Below are positions 1 to 6,694 of a stretch of 15,903 nt of DNA, one piece after another. The DNA is taken from the NCBI GenBank assembly GCA_023260315.1, contig JALQVQ010000030.1, forward strand, positions 1 through 15,903. Direction: 5' to 3'. The notes beneath the pieces were generated by a model. It searched no databases. It was given only the letters and a program-made list of their open reading frames with translations, and was not told the DNA's origin. A program made the position numbers and the translations under genes. Within the stretch, counting starts at the first letter, position 1. Each line of letters begins with the position of its first letter. This DNA comes from Burkholderiaceae bacterium. GTDB lineage: Bacteria > Pseudomonadota > Gammaproteobacteria > Burkholderiales > Burkholderiaceae_C.

Positions 1-10
1 AGGCTGCGAA

Positions 11-58
11 GATCGGTATCAGGGCGGAAAATCACGCCCCCTGAGGAAAGGCCCGATC
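11..58 (+). promoter_or_regulatory. purM leader with Shine-Dalgarno and possible stem-loop
   Basis: A purine-rich ribosome binding site, GAGGAAAGG at 43-51, lies 8 bases before the ATG at 60. The leader can also fold: GATCGG (11-16) can pair with CCGATC (53-58), TCAGG (19-23) with CCTGA (40-44), and GCG (24-26) with CGC (35-37). In that fold most of the ribosome binding site sits in an unpaired bulge. I do not recognise a known riboswitch here, and the window begins too close to judge a promoter. The ribosome binding site is well supported; a functional fold is speculative. Confidence 0.4.
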
Positions 59-59
59 A

Positions 60-1271
60 ATGCCCGCAGATGCGCAAGCGCCCAAAAACAGTCTCACCTA
101 TGCCCAAGCGGGTGTTGATATTGATGCGGGCAATGCGCTTGTTGATCGGATCAAACCAGCCGCTGCCGCGACTGCGCGGGCGGGGACGATGTCGGGACTG
201 GGCGGTTTTGGGGCTTTGTTTGATCTCAAAGCCGCAGGATATCATGACCCGATTTTGGTCGCCGCCACCGATGGGGTTGGCACCAAGCTGCGCATCGCGA
301 TTGATACGGGCGCGGTGGACACCATCGGCATTGATCTGGTGGCGATGTGCGTGAATGATCTGGTCTGCCAAGGGGCGGAGCCTTTGTTCTTCCTTGACTA
401 TTTTGCCACGGGCAAATTGGCGGTGGATCAGGCTGCGCGGATCATCGAAGGGATTGCCGAGGGCTGTGCGCAATCGGGCTGTGCTTTGGTTGGGGGGGAA
501 ACCGCCGAAATGCCTGGTATGTATGACGCAGGCGATTTCGACCTTGCGGGCTTTGCCGTTGGCGCGATGGAGCGTGGCGCAAGCCTGCCTGCCAATGTCA
601 CGGCGGGCGATGTGATCCTTGGCTTGGCCTCCGATGGGGTGCATTCAAACGGCTATTCTTTGGTGCGCCGCATTGTTGATGTGTCGGGTCTGGCATGGTC
701 TGACCCCGCGCCCTTCGCCCCTGAGACAAGCCTTGGCGCCACGCTTTTGGCCCCAACACGGCTTTATGTGAAGCCTATTCTTGAGGCGATCCGCGCAGGC
801 GGGGTGCATGGGTTGGCCCATATCACGGGCGGTGGTTTGACCGAGAACCTGCCCCGTGTCCTGCCTCAGGGGCTTGGCGCGCGGATTGATTTGGGCGCTT
901 GGGGTCTGCCACCCGTGTTCCAGTGGTTGGCCGAAACAGGCGGGATAGAGACGCGCGAGATGCTCAAGACCTTTAACGCAGGGATTGGGATGTGCGTGGT
1001 AGTCGATGCGGCTGAGGTTTTAGAGGGTGTGGCACGCGGTGATGTCAAGACGTCCAAATTGGTGGGGCGAAAGTTACGGGAAATCAAGTTACCCAAGGGA
1101 ACCAGTGTCGGCGCCATCGTCAGGGGAACGGGGGCAGACTCCCGCGTATTGATGCCGTCTGGCGATCTGGTGATCGAGGCGGACGATCACGTCATCGTCT
1201 TCATACCGAACAAGCGTTCTGTTCGCGATGTTGAAAAGCTCTTTCAAGTGTCCGCCACCTTCTTCGGTTAA
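60..1271 (+). CDS. purM: PurM (AIR synthetase), 3' end replaced by an in-frame TrkA tail (chimeric ORF)
   Basis: Residues 1 to about 318 are phosphoribosylformylglycinamidine cyclo-ligase, the cytosolic ATP-dependent enzyme that closes the imidazole ring to make 5-aminoimidazole ribonucleotide in purine synthesis. Visible family signatures are AGVDIDAGN near the N-terminus, ATDGVGTKL, the [16 protein letters not shown] stretch, [38 protein letters not shown] and [12 protein letters not shown]. The start ATG at 60 has a good Shine-Dalgarno at 43-51. PurM is normally about 340-350 residues, so some 30 C-terminal residues are missing. After VVVDAAE the same frame continues as the C-terminal domain of TrkA, giving a 403-residue hybrid. 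The PurM part resembles Rhodobacterales proteins, unlike the genes that follow. The ORF is real in the sequence as given, but I think the fusion is an assembly artefact. Confidence 0.9.
   Translation: MPADAQAPKNSLTYAQAGVDIDAGNALVDRIKPAAAATARAGTMSGLGGFGALFDLKAAGYHDPILVAATDGVGTKLRIAIDTGAVDTIGIDLVAMCVNDLVCQGAEPLFFLDYFATGKLAVDQAARIIEGIAEGCAQSGCALVGGETAEMPGMYDAGDFDLAGFAVGAMERGASLPANVTAGDVILGLASDGVHSNGYSLVRRIVDVSGLAWSDPAPFAPETSLGATLLAPTRLYVKPILEAIRAGGVHGLAHITGGGLTENLPRVLPQGLGARIDLGAWGLPPVFQWLAETGGIETREMLKTFNAGIGMCVVVDAAEVLEGVARGDVKTSKLVGRKLREIKLPKGTSVGAIVRGTGADSRVLMPSGDLVIEADDHVIVFIPNKRSVRDVEKLFQVSATFFG
1005..1019. other. Left chimeric junction (purM / trkA)
   Basis: The switch from PurM to TrkA wording happens between the PurM GIGM motif (codons 981-992) and the Trk[10 protein letters not shown] motif (from 1017). 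Codons GAT GCG GCT GAG (1005-1016) read DAAE, which fits either protein, so the exact base cannot be fixed by eye. A short shared stretch at a joint is what an overlap misassembly or a microhomology-driven join would leave. Confidence 0.75.
1014..1271 (+). CDS. trkA: TrkA C-terminal fragment (RCK_C domain), 5' end missing
   Basis: About 85 residues match the end of TrkA, the cytoplasmic NAD(H)-binding regulatory subunit of the Trk potassium uptake system. The wording [48 protein letters not shown] and [14 protein letters not shown] is that of proteobacterial TrkA. It parallels the E. coli TrkA end, where AAEAIEAVAHGD leads into the last TrkA_C domain. Full TrkA is about 458 residues with two RCK repeats, so only the final TrkA_C domain is here. 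It has no start codon of its own and is read in frame from purM. The next gene is trkH, 11 bases downstream, the usual trkA-trkH partnership, which supports this fragment belonging with the following genes and not with purM. Confidence 0.88.
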   Translation, partial: EVLEGVARGDVKTSKLVGRKLREIKLPKGTSVGAIVRGTGADSRVLMPSGDLVIEADDHVIVFIPNKRSVRDVEKLFQVSATFFG

Positions 1272-1282
1272 GCAGCTGCGCA

Positions 1283-2743
1283 ATGTATAACTTCATGCCT
1301 GTTCTTGCGGCGCTCTCGCGTGTGGTGCTGGTCTTTTCTGTGACCTTTTTTGTACCATGGGCGTGGTCGTGGTGGGGTGACGAACACCGGCTGCAAGAAG
1401 TCTGGCTGCTGTCGTTTGCCGTCACTTTTACCTGCGGCGCGCTGGTCATGTGGCGCACCCAAAGCCATCGGCGTGAGTTGATGCCCAAAGACGGCTTTAT
1501 GTTGGTGAACCTGGTGTGGGCCGTCCTCCCCGCCTTTGCGGCGTTGCCGCTGTGGTTGGGCGTACCCAGTATGGATTGGACCGACGCCTATTTCGAGGCT
1601 GTCAGCGGCTTAACAGCCACGGGTGCGACCGTTCTGAGTGGTTTGGATACCTTACCCCTGGCCATCAATGTTTGGCGTTGCTTTTTGCAGTTGTTTGGTG
1701 GACTGGGCATCATGCTTTTGGTTGTGGCGATTCTGCCGCTGCTCGGACTGGGCGGTGTCCAGCTCTACAAGGCGGAGACACCGGGCCCCATGAAAGACGC
1801 CAAGCTGACCCCTCGGATCGCCGAGACGGCGCGAGGGCTCTGGGGCGTTTACTTTGTTTTGTCACTTTCGTGTTTCTTGGCGTATCGATGGGCGGGTATG
1901 TCATGGTCTGATGCGTTCATGCACATGAGCACAACGGTCAGCTTGGGTGGTATGTCATCACACGATGCCAGTTTAGGGTACTGGGATTCGCCGCGCATTG
2001 AGGCGGTTGCCATCGTCTTTATGCTGTTGGCCGGTGTCAGCTTCGCACGTTACTTTATCGTCTGGCGCACGCGGTCATTGATGACATTGGTGAAGGATGT
2101 TGAGGTTCGGGCCTACTTCGGCGTACTGGCCGTCAGCATCGCCTTGGTCAGCACGTTGCTGGCCGTCCATGATGTGGTCGATTCATTCCCGGCGGCATTG
2201 CGTGTCTCGGCATTTCAAATCATTTCGTTGGCCACCACAACAGGTTATTCGTCGGTTAACTATGCGCTTTGGCCTGCTTTTGCGCCGGTGCTGTTGATCA
2301 TGTTGGGCTGTTTCGTTTCATGCGCGGGGTCGACCGGTGGTGGTATCAAAATGGTCAGGATGATCATGCTGGTCAAACAGGCTCGTCGCGAATTGATTCG
2401 GACCATTCACCCGCGCGTGGTGAACCCCGTGCATCTGGCGGGGCAGGGTATTCCAAATTCAGTCTTGATGTCCGTCATGGCCTTCATGCTAATTTATGGT
2501 GCCACCATCCTTAGCCTCACCATGTTGATGCTTTACTCCGGTATGGACATCGTGACTGCGTTCACAGCGGTGGTTGCCTGTGTCAACAACATCGGTCCAG
2601 GTTTGGGCGACGTTGGACCCGCTGGTAATTTCGGTGGGCTGACTGATTTTCAGACATGGGTGTGCACATTTGGTATGTTGTTGGGGCGTCTTGAGCTCTT
2701 GTCGGTGCTGGTGCTGTTCACCTCTCAGTTCTGGCGCAAATAG
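1283..2743 (+). CDS. trkH: TrkH potassium uptake channel subunit
   Basis: This is an integral inner-membrane protein that conducts K+ (with H+ or Na+ coupling proposed) and is gated by TrkA. It is 486 residues, close to the 483 of E. coli TrkH. The four pore loops that each supply a filter glycine are recognisable: TATGA (residues 111-115), VSLGG (219-223), TTTGY (318-322) and VNNIG (434-438). The hydrophobic segments between them fit the fourfold membrane-pore-membrane plan. The SCAGSTGGGIKMVR stretch (346-359) is the conserved loop after the third repeat. The ATG follows the trkA stop by 11 bases with no strong Shine-Dalgarno, suggesting translational coupling to trkA. The gene appears intact. 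A specific K+ transport function is inferred from the family. Confidence 0.95.
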   Translation: MYNFMPVLAALSRVVLVFSVTFFVPWAWSWWGDEHRLQEVWLLSFAVTFTCGALVMWRTQSHRRELMPKDGFMLVNLVWAVLPAFAALPLWLGVPSMDWTDAYFEAVSGLTATGATVLSGLDTLPLAINVWRCFLQLFGGLGIMLLVVAILPLLGLGGVQLYKAETPGPMKDAKLTPRIAETARGLWGVYFVLSLSCFLAYRWAGMSWSDAFMHMSTTVSLGGMSSHDASLGYWDSPRIEAVAIVFMLLAGVSFARYFIVWRTRSLMTLVKDVEVRAYFGVLAVSIALVSTLLAVHDVVDSFPAALRVSAFQIISLATTTGYSSVNYALWPAFAPVLLIMLGCFVSCAGSTGGGIKMVRMIMLVKQARRELIRTIHPRVVNPVHLAGQGIPNSVLMSVMAFMLIYGATILSLTMLMLYSGMDIVTAFTAVVACVNNIGPGLGDVGPAGNFGGLTDFQTWVCTFGMLLGRLELLSVLVLFTSQFWRK

Positions 2744-2781
2744 ACCACCCATCTCACCTGAATCTTGAAGAGGAGTTTCCG

Positions 2782-3213
2782 ATGCCCATTACAACTGGAT
2801 ACAAAACCCTGGTCGACCGCGCGATGGCTGAGGTTGTTACCTATAGCGTCGACGACATCAAAGCGCGATTGGGGCAAGACCCCACGCTGGTACTCGTCGA
2901 CATTCGCGATATTCGTGAGCTGAACGCCGAGGGTACGGCTGTCGGTGCGCTCCATGCGCCTCGCGGCATGCTGGAGTTTTGGGTCGATCCAGCATCGCCT
3001 TATTACAAGCCCGTTTTCTCTGACGAGTCAAAAGAGTATGTGCTTTATTGCGGTGCGGGATGGCGCAGCGCACTGGCGACAAAAACGCTTCAAGATATGG
3101 GAATGACGAATGTCGCCCACATTGATGGTGGATTTAAGGCGTGGGTCGCTGAGGGTGCGCCCGTCATTTCGATGGCCGAGCTAAAAGCCCAGCGCGATGC
3201 GGCTAAAAAATAG
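2782..3213 (+). CDS. Rhodanese-like domain protein
   Basis: A 143-residue single-domain rhodanese. Members carry a persulfide on an active-site cysteine and move sulfane sulfur, for example from thiosulfate to cyanide or other acceptors. The active loop is YCGAGWRSALAT with the catalytic Cys at residue 90 and the CxxxxR pattern of the phosphate-like loop. The N-terminal half has the LVLVDIRDIRELNAEG and GALHAPRGMLEFW motifs, and HIDGGFKAW near the end is also typical. No signal peptide is seen, so it is probably cytoplasmic. The ATG is preceded by GAAGAGGAG at 2767-2775. It follows trkH by 38 bases on the same strand. The physiological sulfur donor and acceptor cannot be told from sequence. 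Confidence 0.92.
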   Translation: MPITTGYKTLVDRAMAEVVTYSVDDIKARLGQDPTLVLVDIRDIRELNAEGTAVGALHAPRGMLEFWVDPASPYYKPVFSDESKEYVLYCGAGWRSALATKTLQDMGMTNVAHIDGGFKAWVAEGAPVISMAELKAQRDAAKK

Positions 3214-3224
3214 CGAGGTCTGTT

Positions 3225-3620
3225 TTGCAATGTCCATGTGGTCGTCTAGACGCGTCATCAAAGCCTCAACCGAGGCCGTTTGACCACTGTTGTGGGCCCT
3301 TCCTGCGGGGCGACCAATCAGCGCCTGATCCTGAATCTCTAATGCGTTCGCGCTATACGGCCTTCACCCTCATGGATGAGGCTTATCTTCGTGCCACGTG
3401 GCTGCCAGAACGCACCCCCAAAGTCATTCACTTGAACGCGGGCGCGAAATGGTTGGGGCTGGTTATCAAGTCAACCGCCATGCAATCGGATGTCGAGGGG
3501 ACTGTTCATTTCGTGGCGCGGGTTCGCGAAGACGGGCGCGGCCACCGGATTGAAGAAAACAGCCGTTTCGTCAAGCAGGCGGGTGCTTGGTTCTATGTGG
3601 CGGCTGCCGACGCCGCTTAG
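3225..3620 (+). CDS. YchJ-like protein with N-terminal cysteine motif (SEC-C/UPF0225 type)
   Basis: A 131-residue protein of the YchJ/UPF0225 family, function not established. The N-terminus has CPCGR (Cys 3 and 5) and, about 20 residues on, HCCGPFLRG, a CxC...CC arrangement like the zinc-binding SEC-C motif. This is followed by the family stretch LMRSRYTAFTLMDEAYL and the WLGLVI / GTVHFVARVRE core. I chose the TTG start at 3225 because GAGGT at 3215-3219 is 5 bases upstream and the cysteine motif begins two codons later; no ATG or GTG start would keep that motif. It lies 11 bases after the rhodanese stop, so it is probably cotranscribed with it. Its end overlaps the convergent nucleoside hydrolase gene by 4 bases. 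Confidence 0.85.
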   Translation: MQCPCGRLDASSKPQPRPFDHCCGPFLRGDQSAPDPESLMRSRYTAFTLMDEAYLRATWLPERTPKVIHLNAGAKWLGLVIKSTAMQSDVEGTVHFVARVREDGRGHRIEENSRFVKQAGAWFYVAAADAA

Positions 3621-4558
3621 CGTAACCATTGGCCACGCAGCGTTCGATCAAATGCTGCTAAGCAAGCGGGGGCGTCAACGCGGCGGTAAGTCACGTGAGG
3701 GCCTCCGTCAGATGCCTGAAAAACGGTGCGACCTGCCTCATCACCAGCGATAACAACCGTCAGGGAAGCGGCTTCTGTTTGGAAGTACTCAGGGTTCGTC
3801 AGCGCCATGAACGCCAAAATGTCGTGTCCAAAACACCCGCCGATCTGGCCAACGGTGTCCGGGTGGCGGCGGCTGTAAAAATTGGCGTAAAACCTGACAG
3901 CCTGATTCAGGGCATCCATTGCTGGGTGTGTGTGATGCGTTGCCAGCGATTCGATCAATTTGGCGGGAATGATGACTTGGTGCGTCACATCCAAACTCAC
4001 GACGTCCACCTGCCAATCGGCCGCAAACACCGCTGCTGCGGCGTGTGGGTCATTCCAGATATTGGCTTCTGCAAAGGCCGTGACGTTGCCCGGAACATGA
4101 ACCGCACCGCCCATGATGACCAAGCGCTTGACTTGTGATGCCCAGTCTTTGTCTAGGGCCAGTGCGGCCGCGATGTTGGTCAAGGGGCCGACGGCAACCA
4201 CGGTGATCTCATGTGGGTGCGCGCGGACGGTCTCCACCAAAAATTCAGCTGCGTTTTGGGAGACCGCGCCGCGATGATGGGGTGACCGCCCAAGCAAATT
4301 TCCCAGCCCATCCTGACCATGAATGTGGACTGGCGGCGCTTCAGCCGGTTTGTTTATCGGCTGCGAAGCCCCAGACGCCACGGGCGTGTTGAACCCAGCC
4401 ATGGCACACAAATACAAGGCATTTTCGGTGGCTTGTTCAACCGTTACATTGCCAAAAGTTGTCGTGATGCCCATGACATCCAAGTTGGGATGTGCCAATG
4501 CGTAGTAAAGAGCCATGGCATCGTCAACGCCTGGGTCGGTGTCAAACAGCACTTTCAT
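3617..4558 (-). CDS. Inosine-uridine-type nucleoside hydrolase
   Basis: A 313-residue nucleoside N-ribohydrolase, which cleaves (ribo)nucleosides to free base and ribose. The N-terminal metal and ribose site DTDPGVDDA gives the expected aspartates at 6, 8, 12 and 13. Further family landmarks are VAVGPLTNIAAAL (122-134), IMGGAV (148-153), AEANIWNDPHAA (163-174, with Glu164 and Asn166 in the ribose-binding positions) and FGHDILA (243-249, His245 and Asp246), matching the catalytic His-Asp of inosine-uridine hydrolases. No signal peptide is apparent. Base preference cannot be assigned. The start overlaps the stop of the upstream ribokinase as ATGA (4555-4558), so the two are probably translationally coupled. 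Free ribose from this enzyme would be the ribokinase substrate. Confidence 0.93.
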   Translation of the reverse strand: MKVLFDTDPGVDDAMALYYALAHPNLDVMGITTTFGNVTVEQATENALYLCAMAGFNTPVASGASQPINKPAEAPPVHIHGQDGLGNLLGRSPHHRGAVSQNAAEFLVETVRAHPHEITVVAVGPLTNIAAALALDKDWASQVKRLVIMGGAVHVPGNVTAFAEANIWNDPHAAAAVFAADWQVDVVSLDVTHQVIIPAKLIESLATHHTHPAMDALNQAVRFYANFYSRRHPDTVGQIGGCFGHDILAFMALTNPEYFQTEAASLTVVIAGDEAGRTVFQASDGGPHVTYRRVDAPACLAAFDRTLRGQWLR

Positions 4559-5475
4559 GGTGCGTGACGTCTCAAAAAAGCATCGACCGCCTCTCGCGTG
4601 GGTGTGCTGCTTTGTGCGCCCAGCGCTGTGCAGGCGATTGCGCCCACCGCACTTGCGAATCGAACAGCCTCTTGCGATGTTGCACCCTGATCAATGGCGG
4701 CGACGAAGGCGCCCGCAAACGCGTCCCCGGCGCCCGTGGTGTCGATGGCATCAACCGAGAATGCCGGTGTTCGCTGTTGCGTGCCGTCAGGCTGTTTCAG
4801 CCAACAGCCCTCGGCGCCAAGGGTCACGACGACCGTGGGTGTTGGGAGGGTACGAATTTGATCGGCGATGGTCGTAAGCCCCGGCGCGCGTTGGCTCACA
4901 ATGGTCTCCAGCTCAATCGCGTTGACAATTAAGATATCGATCGTTGCCAGCAGAGCGTCCGGCAAATCGTTTGCCGGTGCGGCATTCAACGCCACGCGGA
5001 TACCGGCCGCTTTGGCCAGCGATGCGAGCGCTGTGTTGGTTTCAGTGGGTATCTCCGACTGCAGCAGAATCCATCGGCAATCGGCTCTCGCGAGCAAGGG
5101 GCGCGCCGCTTGTATCGCGCGCTCCGGCGTGAGTGCGAAATTCGCACCGGGAACAACGGTGATGGCATTTTCGCCATGGTCGCTCACGCAGACGAAGGCC
5201 GATCCAGTGGGCTCATCCGCCAATGGCAGGCTGTGGTCGAAAACCCCTGCTGCTTGCAGTGCACCCTTGAGCGTTTCTGCAAACATGTCGCTGCCCATGG
5301 CTGATAAAAAATGGGTTTCGGCACCGCCCGCTTTTGCACAGGCAACCGCTTGGTTGGCGCCTTTTCCACCTGGAAACAAGGTAAGGCTGCGCCCCAAAAC
5401 CGTCTCGCCCGCGCGCGGTATGTCGGGCGCTTGTGTCACAAAGTCGATGTTGGCAGAGCCAATAACAAGAATCAT
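4555..5475 (-). CDS. rbsK: Ribokinase (PfkB family)
   Basis: A 306-residue PfkB-family sugar kinase, the usual ribokinase length. It would phosphorylate ribose to ribose 5-phosphate with ATP. Signature 1 is FPGGKGANQAVACAKAG (residues 34-50) and signature 2 is DTTGAGDAFAGAF (245-257) with the anion hole GAGD and catalytic Asp251. GSANIDFV at the N-terminus, VALNAAPAN, the NAIELE segment and TLGAEG (218-223) are all ribokinase-like. No clear Shine-Dalgarno precedes the ATG at 5475. It overlaps the nucleoside hydrolase by 4 bases and follows the AraC-type gene by 31 bases on the same strand. No ribose transporter is nearby, so the pair looks built for salvage of nucleoside-derived ribose. Ribose is the best guess; another pentose or a nucleoside is possible for this family. 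Confidence 0.92.
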   Translation of the reverse strand: MILVIGSANIDFVTQAPDIPRAGETVLGRSLTLFPGGKGANQAVACAKAGGAETHFLSAMGSDMFAETLKGALQAAGVFDHSLPLADEPTGSAFVCVSDHGENAITVVPGANFALTPERAIQAARPLLARADCRWILLQSEIPTETNTALASLAKAAGIRVALNAAPANDLPDALLATIDILIVNAIELETIVSQRAPGLTTIADQIRTLPTPTVVVTLGAEGCWLKQPDGTQQRTPAFSVDAIDTTGAGDAFAGAFVAAIDQGATSQEAVRFASAVGAIACTALGAQSSTPTREAVDAFLRRHAP

Positions 5476-5506
5476 AGGGTGATCTTAGGGGTGTGAGGTG
5501 CCGTCA

Positions 5507-6589
5507 TCAAGCGGCGCCCTCGAGTGTATGTCGGTGAGCTGTTCGGTATTGTTGTGGGCTCAGACCCGTCCACTCTTTGAAGGCGCGTGAAAAGCTTTTT
5601 TCGTTTTGAAAGCCACTGGCCGCCGCGACACGTTTGATGGGTAAGAGGCTACCGAGGAGCATGCGTGTGGCACGGCTCATGGCTGCCGATCTTTTCAGTC
5701 GCTGCCAAGACTCATCTTCTTCCTTAAGTTGTCGAAACAGGCTGCGCGTCGAAACATGCAGACGAGCCGCCACATCGGGTGCCGTTGCATGGATGTTCTC
5801 ATCCAGCGCCAAAAATTGCTTGACCTGTTCAACCACTCGGCGATCACGCCGGTAGTGACGAACCGTCAAAGGCAATGCCCGCTGCAGCATGCCTTGCAGG
5901 GCCTGAGCGTCCCGCCGAATGGGCAGGCTCAAGTAGCTTGCATCGAAGGCGAGTTGGGTGGTCGGCGCATCAAAGCGAACCGGGCATGGAAAAAGCACTG
6001 CATAGGCGCTGGCATGGCGCGGCTGAGGGAACGCAAATTCCACTTGTTGTAACGCAATCCGTGAGTCAATGAGCCACGATGACAACCCCAACAAATTGCG
6101 CAGTACGGAGACGGTGCAAAACTCGACGACGCTGTCGTCAATCCCGCGACTTGACATCTGTAGGATCACGCGATTCGGTTGTGACGGCGTTGCGGGGGAT
6201 GTGCGCAAGTCGAGGCTGACAGCGTCGGTCAACAAATGGTGGTGCTGACACCACCGACGCATCGCCATACCGAGGTTGGGCGATGTGATCGCTGCCCTGG
6301 CGAGCAGCCCATAGCTGCCCCAAGGTAAGCGGCGCTCAAACCAACCCAGTGCCTCGTCATCGAGCTGTCTCATTGCGGATTCGCTGAGTAACTCAAACTG
6401 GTTGGCTGTGACGACGCCAGAGGTGTCCTCTAATTGCTCTGGCGTAATTTGTGCCATCGCTAGCAGCGCATCGGGGGCTATATTCCGCCGTATCAGCGCT
6501 GCCACGATGGCCCTAACAAAGGCGATGGGCGTTGCTCGAACGGCTTTTTCTCGACGGGGGTCGGGCGGCGTGGTCGTCTGTATCGGCAT
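5507..6589 (-). CDS. AraC-family transcriptional regulator
   Basis: A 360-residue regulator of the AraC class with a long N-terminal ligand-sensing half of the Arabinose_bd type (as in OruR-like regulators) and a C-terminal double helix-turn-helix. The DNA-binding part covers roughly the last 100 residues, including [38 protein letters not shown] and [12 protein letters not shown], all characteristic. I place the start at ATG 6589 (MPIQTTT) because AGGCAG lies 8-9 bases upstream; a TTG at 6625 would add 12 unremarkable residues running back into the divergent promoter region. It is divergent from liuB across 105 bp, suggesting control of the liu operon. It also heads the strand carrying ribokinase and nucleoside hydrolase, so those genes are alternative targets. 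The ligand is unknown. Confidence 0.9.
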   Translation of the reverse strand: MPIQTTTPPDPRREKAVRATPIAFVRAIVAALIRRNIAPDALLAMAQITPEQLEDTSGVVTANQFELLSESAMRQLDDEALGWFERRLPWGSYGLLARAAITSPNLGMAMRRWCQHHHLLTDAVSLDLRTSPATPSQPNRVILQMSSRGIDDSVVEFCTVSVLRNLLGLSSWLIDSRIALQQVEFAFPQPRHASAYAVLFPCPVRFDAPTTQLAFDASYLSLPIRRDAQALQGMLQRALPLTVRHYRRDRRVVEQVKQFLALDENIHATAPDVAARLHVSTRSLFRQLKEEDESWQRLKRSAAMSRATRMLLGSLLPIKRVAAASGFQNEKSFSRAFKEWTGLSPQQYRTAHRHTLEGAA

Positions 6590-6612
6590 GGCATTATTCT
6601 GCCTAGTAATTG

Positions 6613-6635
6613 GCGCAAAATGCAACTTATTGCGC
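6613..6635. promoter_or_regulatory. Inverted repeat in araC-liuB intergenic region
   Basis: GCGCAA (6613-6618) and TTGCGC (6630-6635) form an inverted repeat with an 11-base spacer. The centres of the two arms are 17 bases apart, close to one and a half helical turns. It lies near the middle of the divergent intergenic region, where promoters for both the AraC gene and liuB should be. A TATCCT at 6659-6664 could be a weak -10 for liuB, but I see no good -35. Function is inferred only from position and symmetry. Confidence 0.3.
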
Positions 6636-6664
6636 TTCCGCTACTTGGGAGGAGCGTCTATCCT

Positions 6665-6677
6665 GAGGTGTCACCTC
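6665..6677. promoter_or_regulatory. Perfect palindrome, candidate operator upstream of liuB
   Basis: GAGGTG-T-CACCTC is a perfect 6-bp inverted repeat with a one-base centre. It lies 17 bases before the liuB start and just ahead of the liuB Shine-Dalgarno (GAGAAAAGAG, 6683-6692). The position suits a repressor site, or a stem in the 5' leader. An AraC regulator more often uses direct repeats, so another regulator may be involved. The bases TGTCACCTCT (6669-6678) recur inside liuB at 6912-6921, and a GAGGTG half-site sits before ribokinase at 5495-5500; both may be chance. Confidence 0.4.
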
Positions 6678-6694
6678 TCGTTGAGAAAAGAGCC

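Noticed and set aside
57..644. Long minus-strand open frame (195 codons) opposite purM
   Set aside because: It is a shadow of the PurM coding frame with no ribosome binding site or recognised domain.
4868..5482. Long plus-strand open frame (204 codons) opposite ribokinase
   Set aside because: It is an antisense shadow of a clear ribokinase with all its motifs; its translation shows no recognisable domain.
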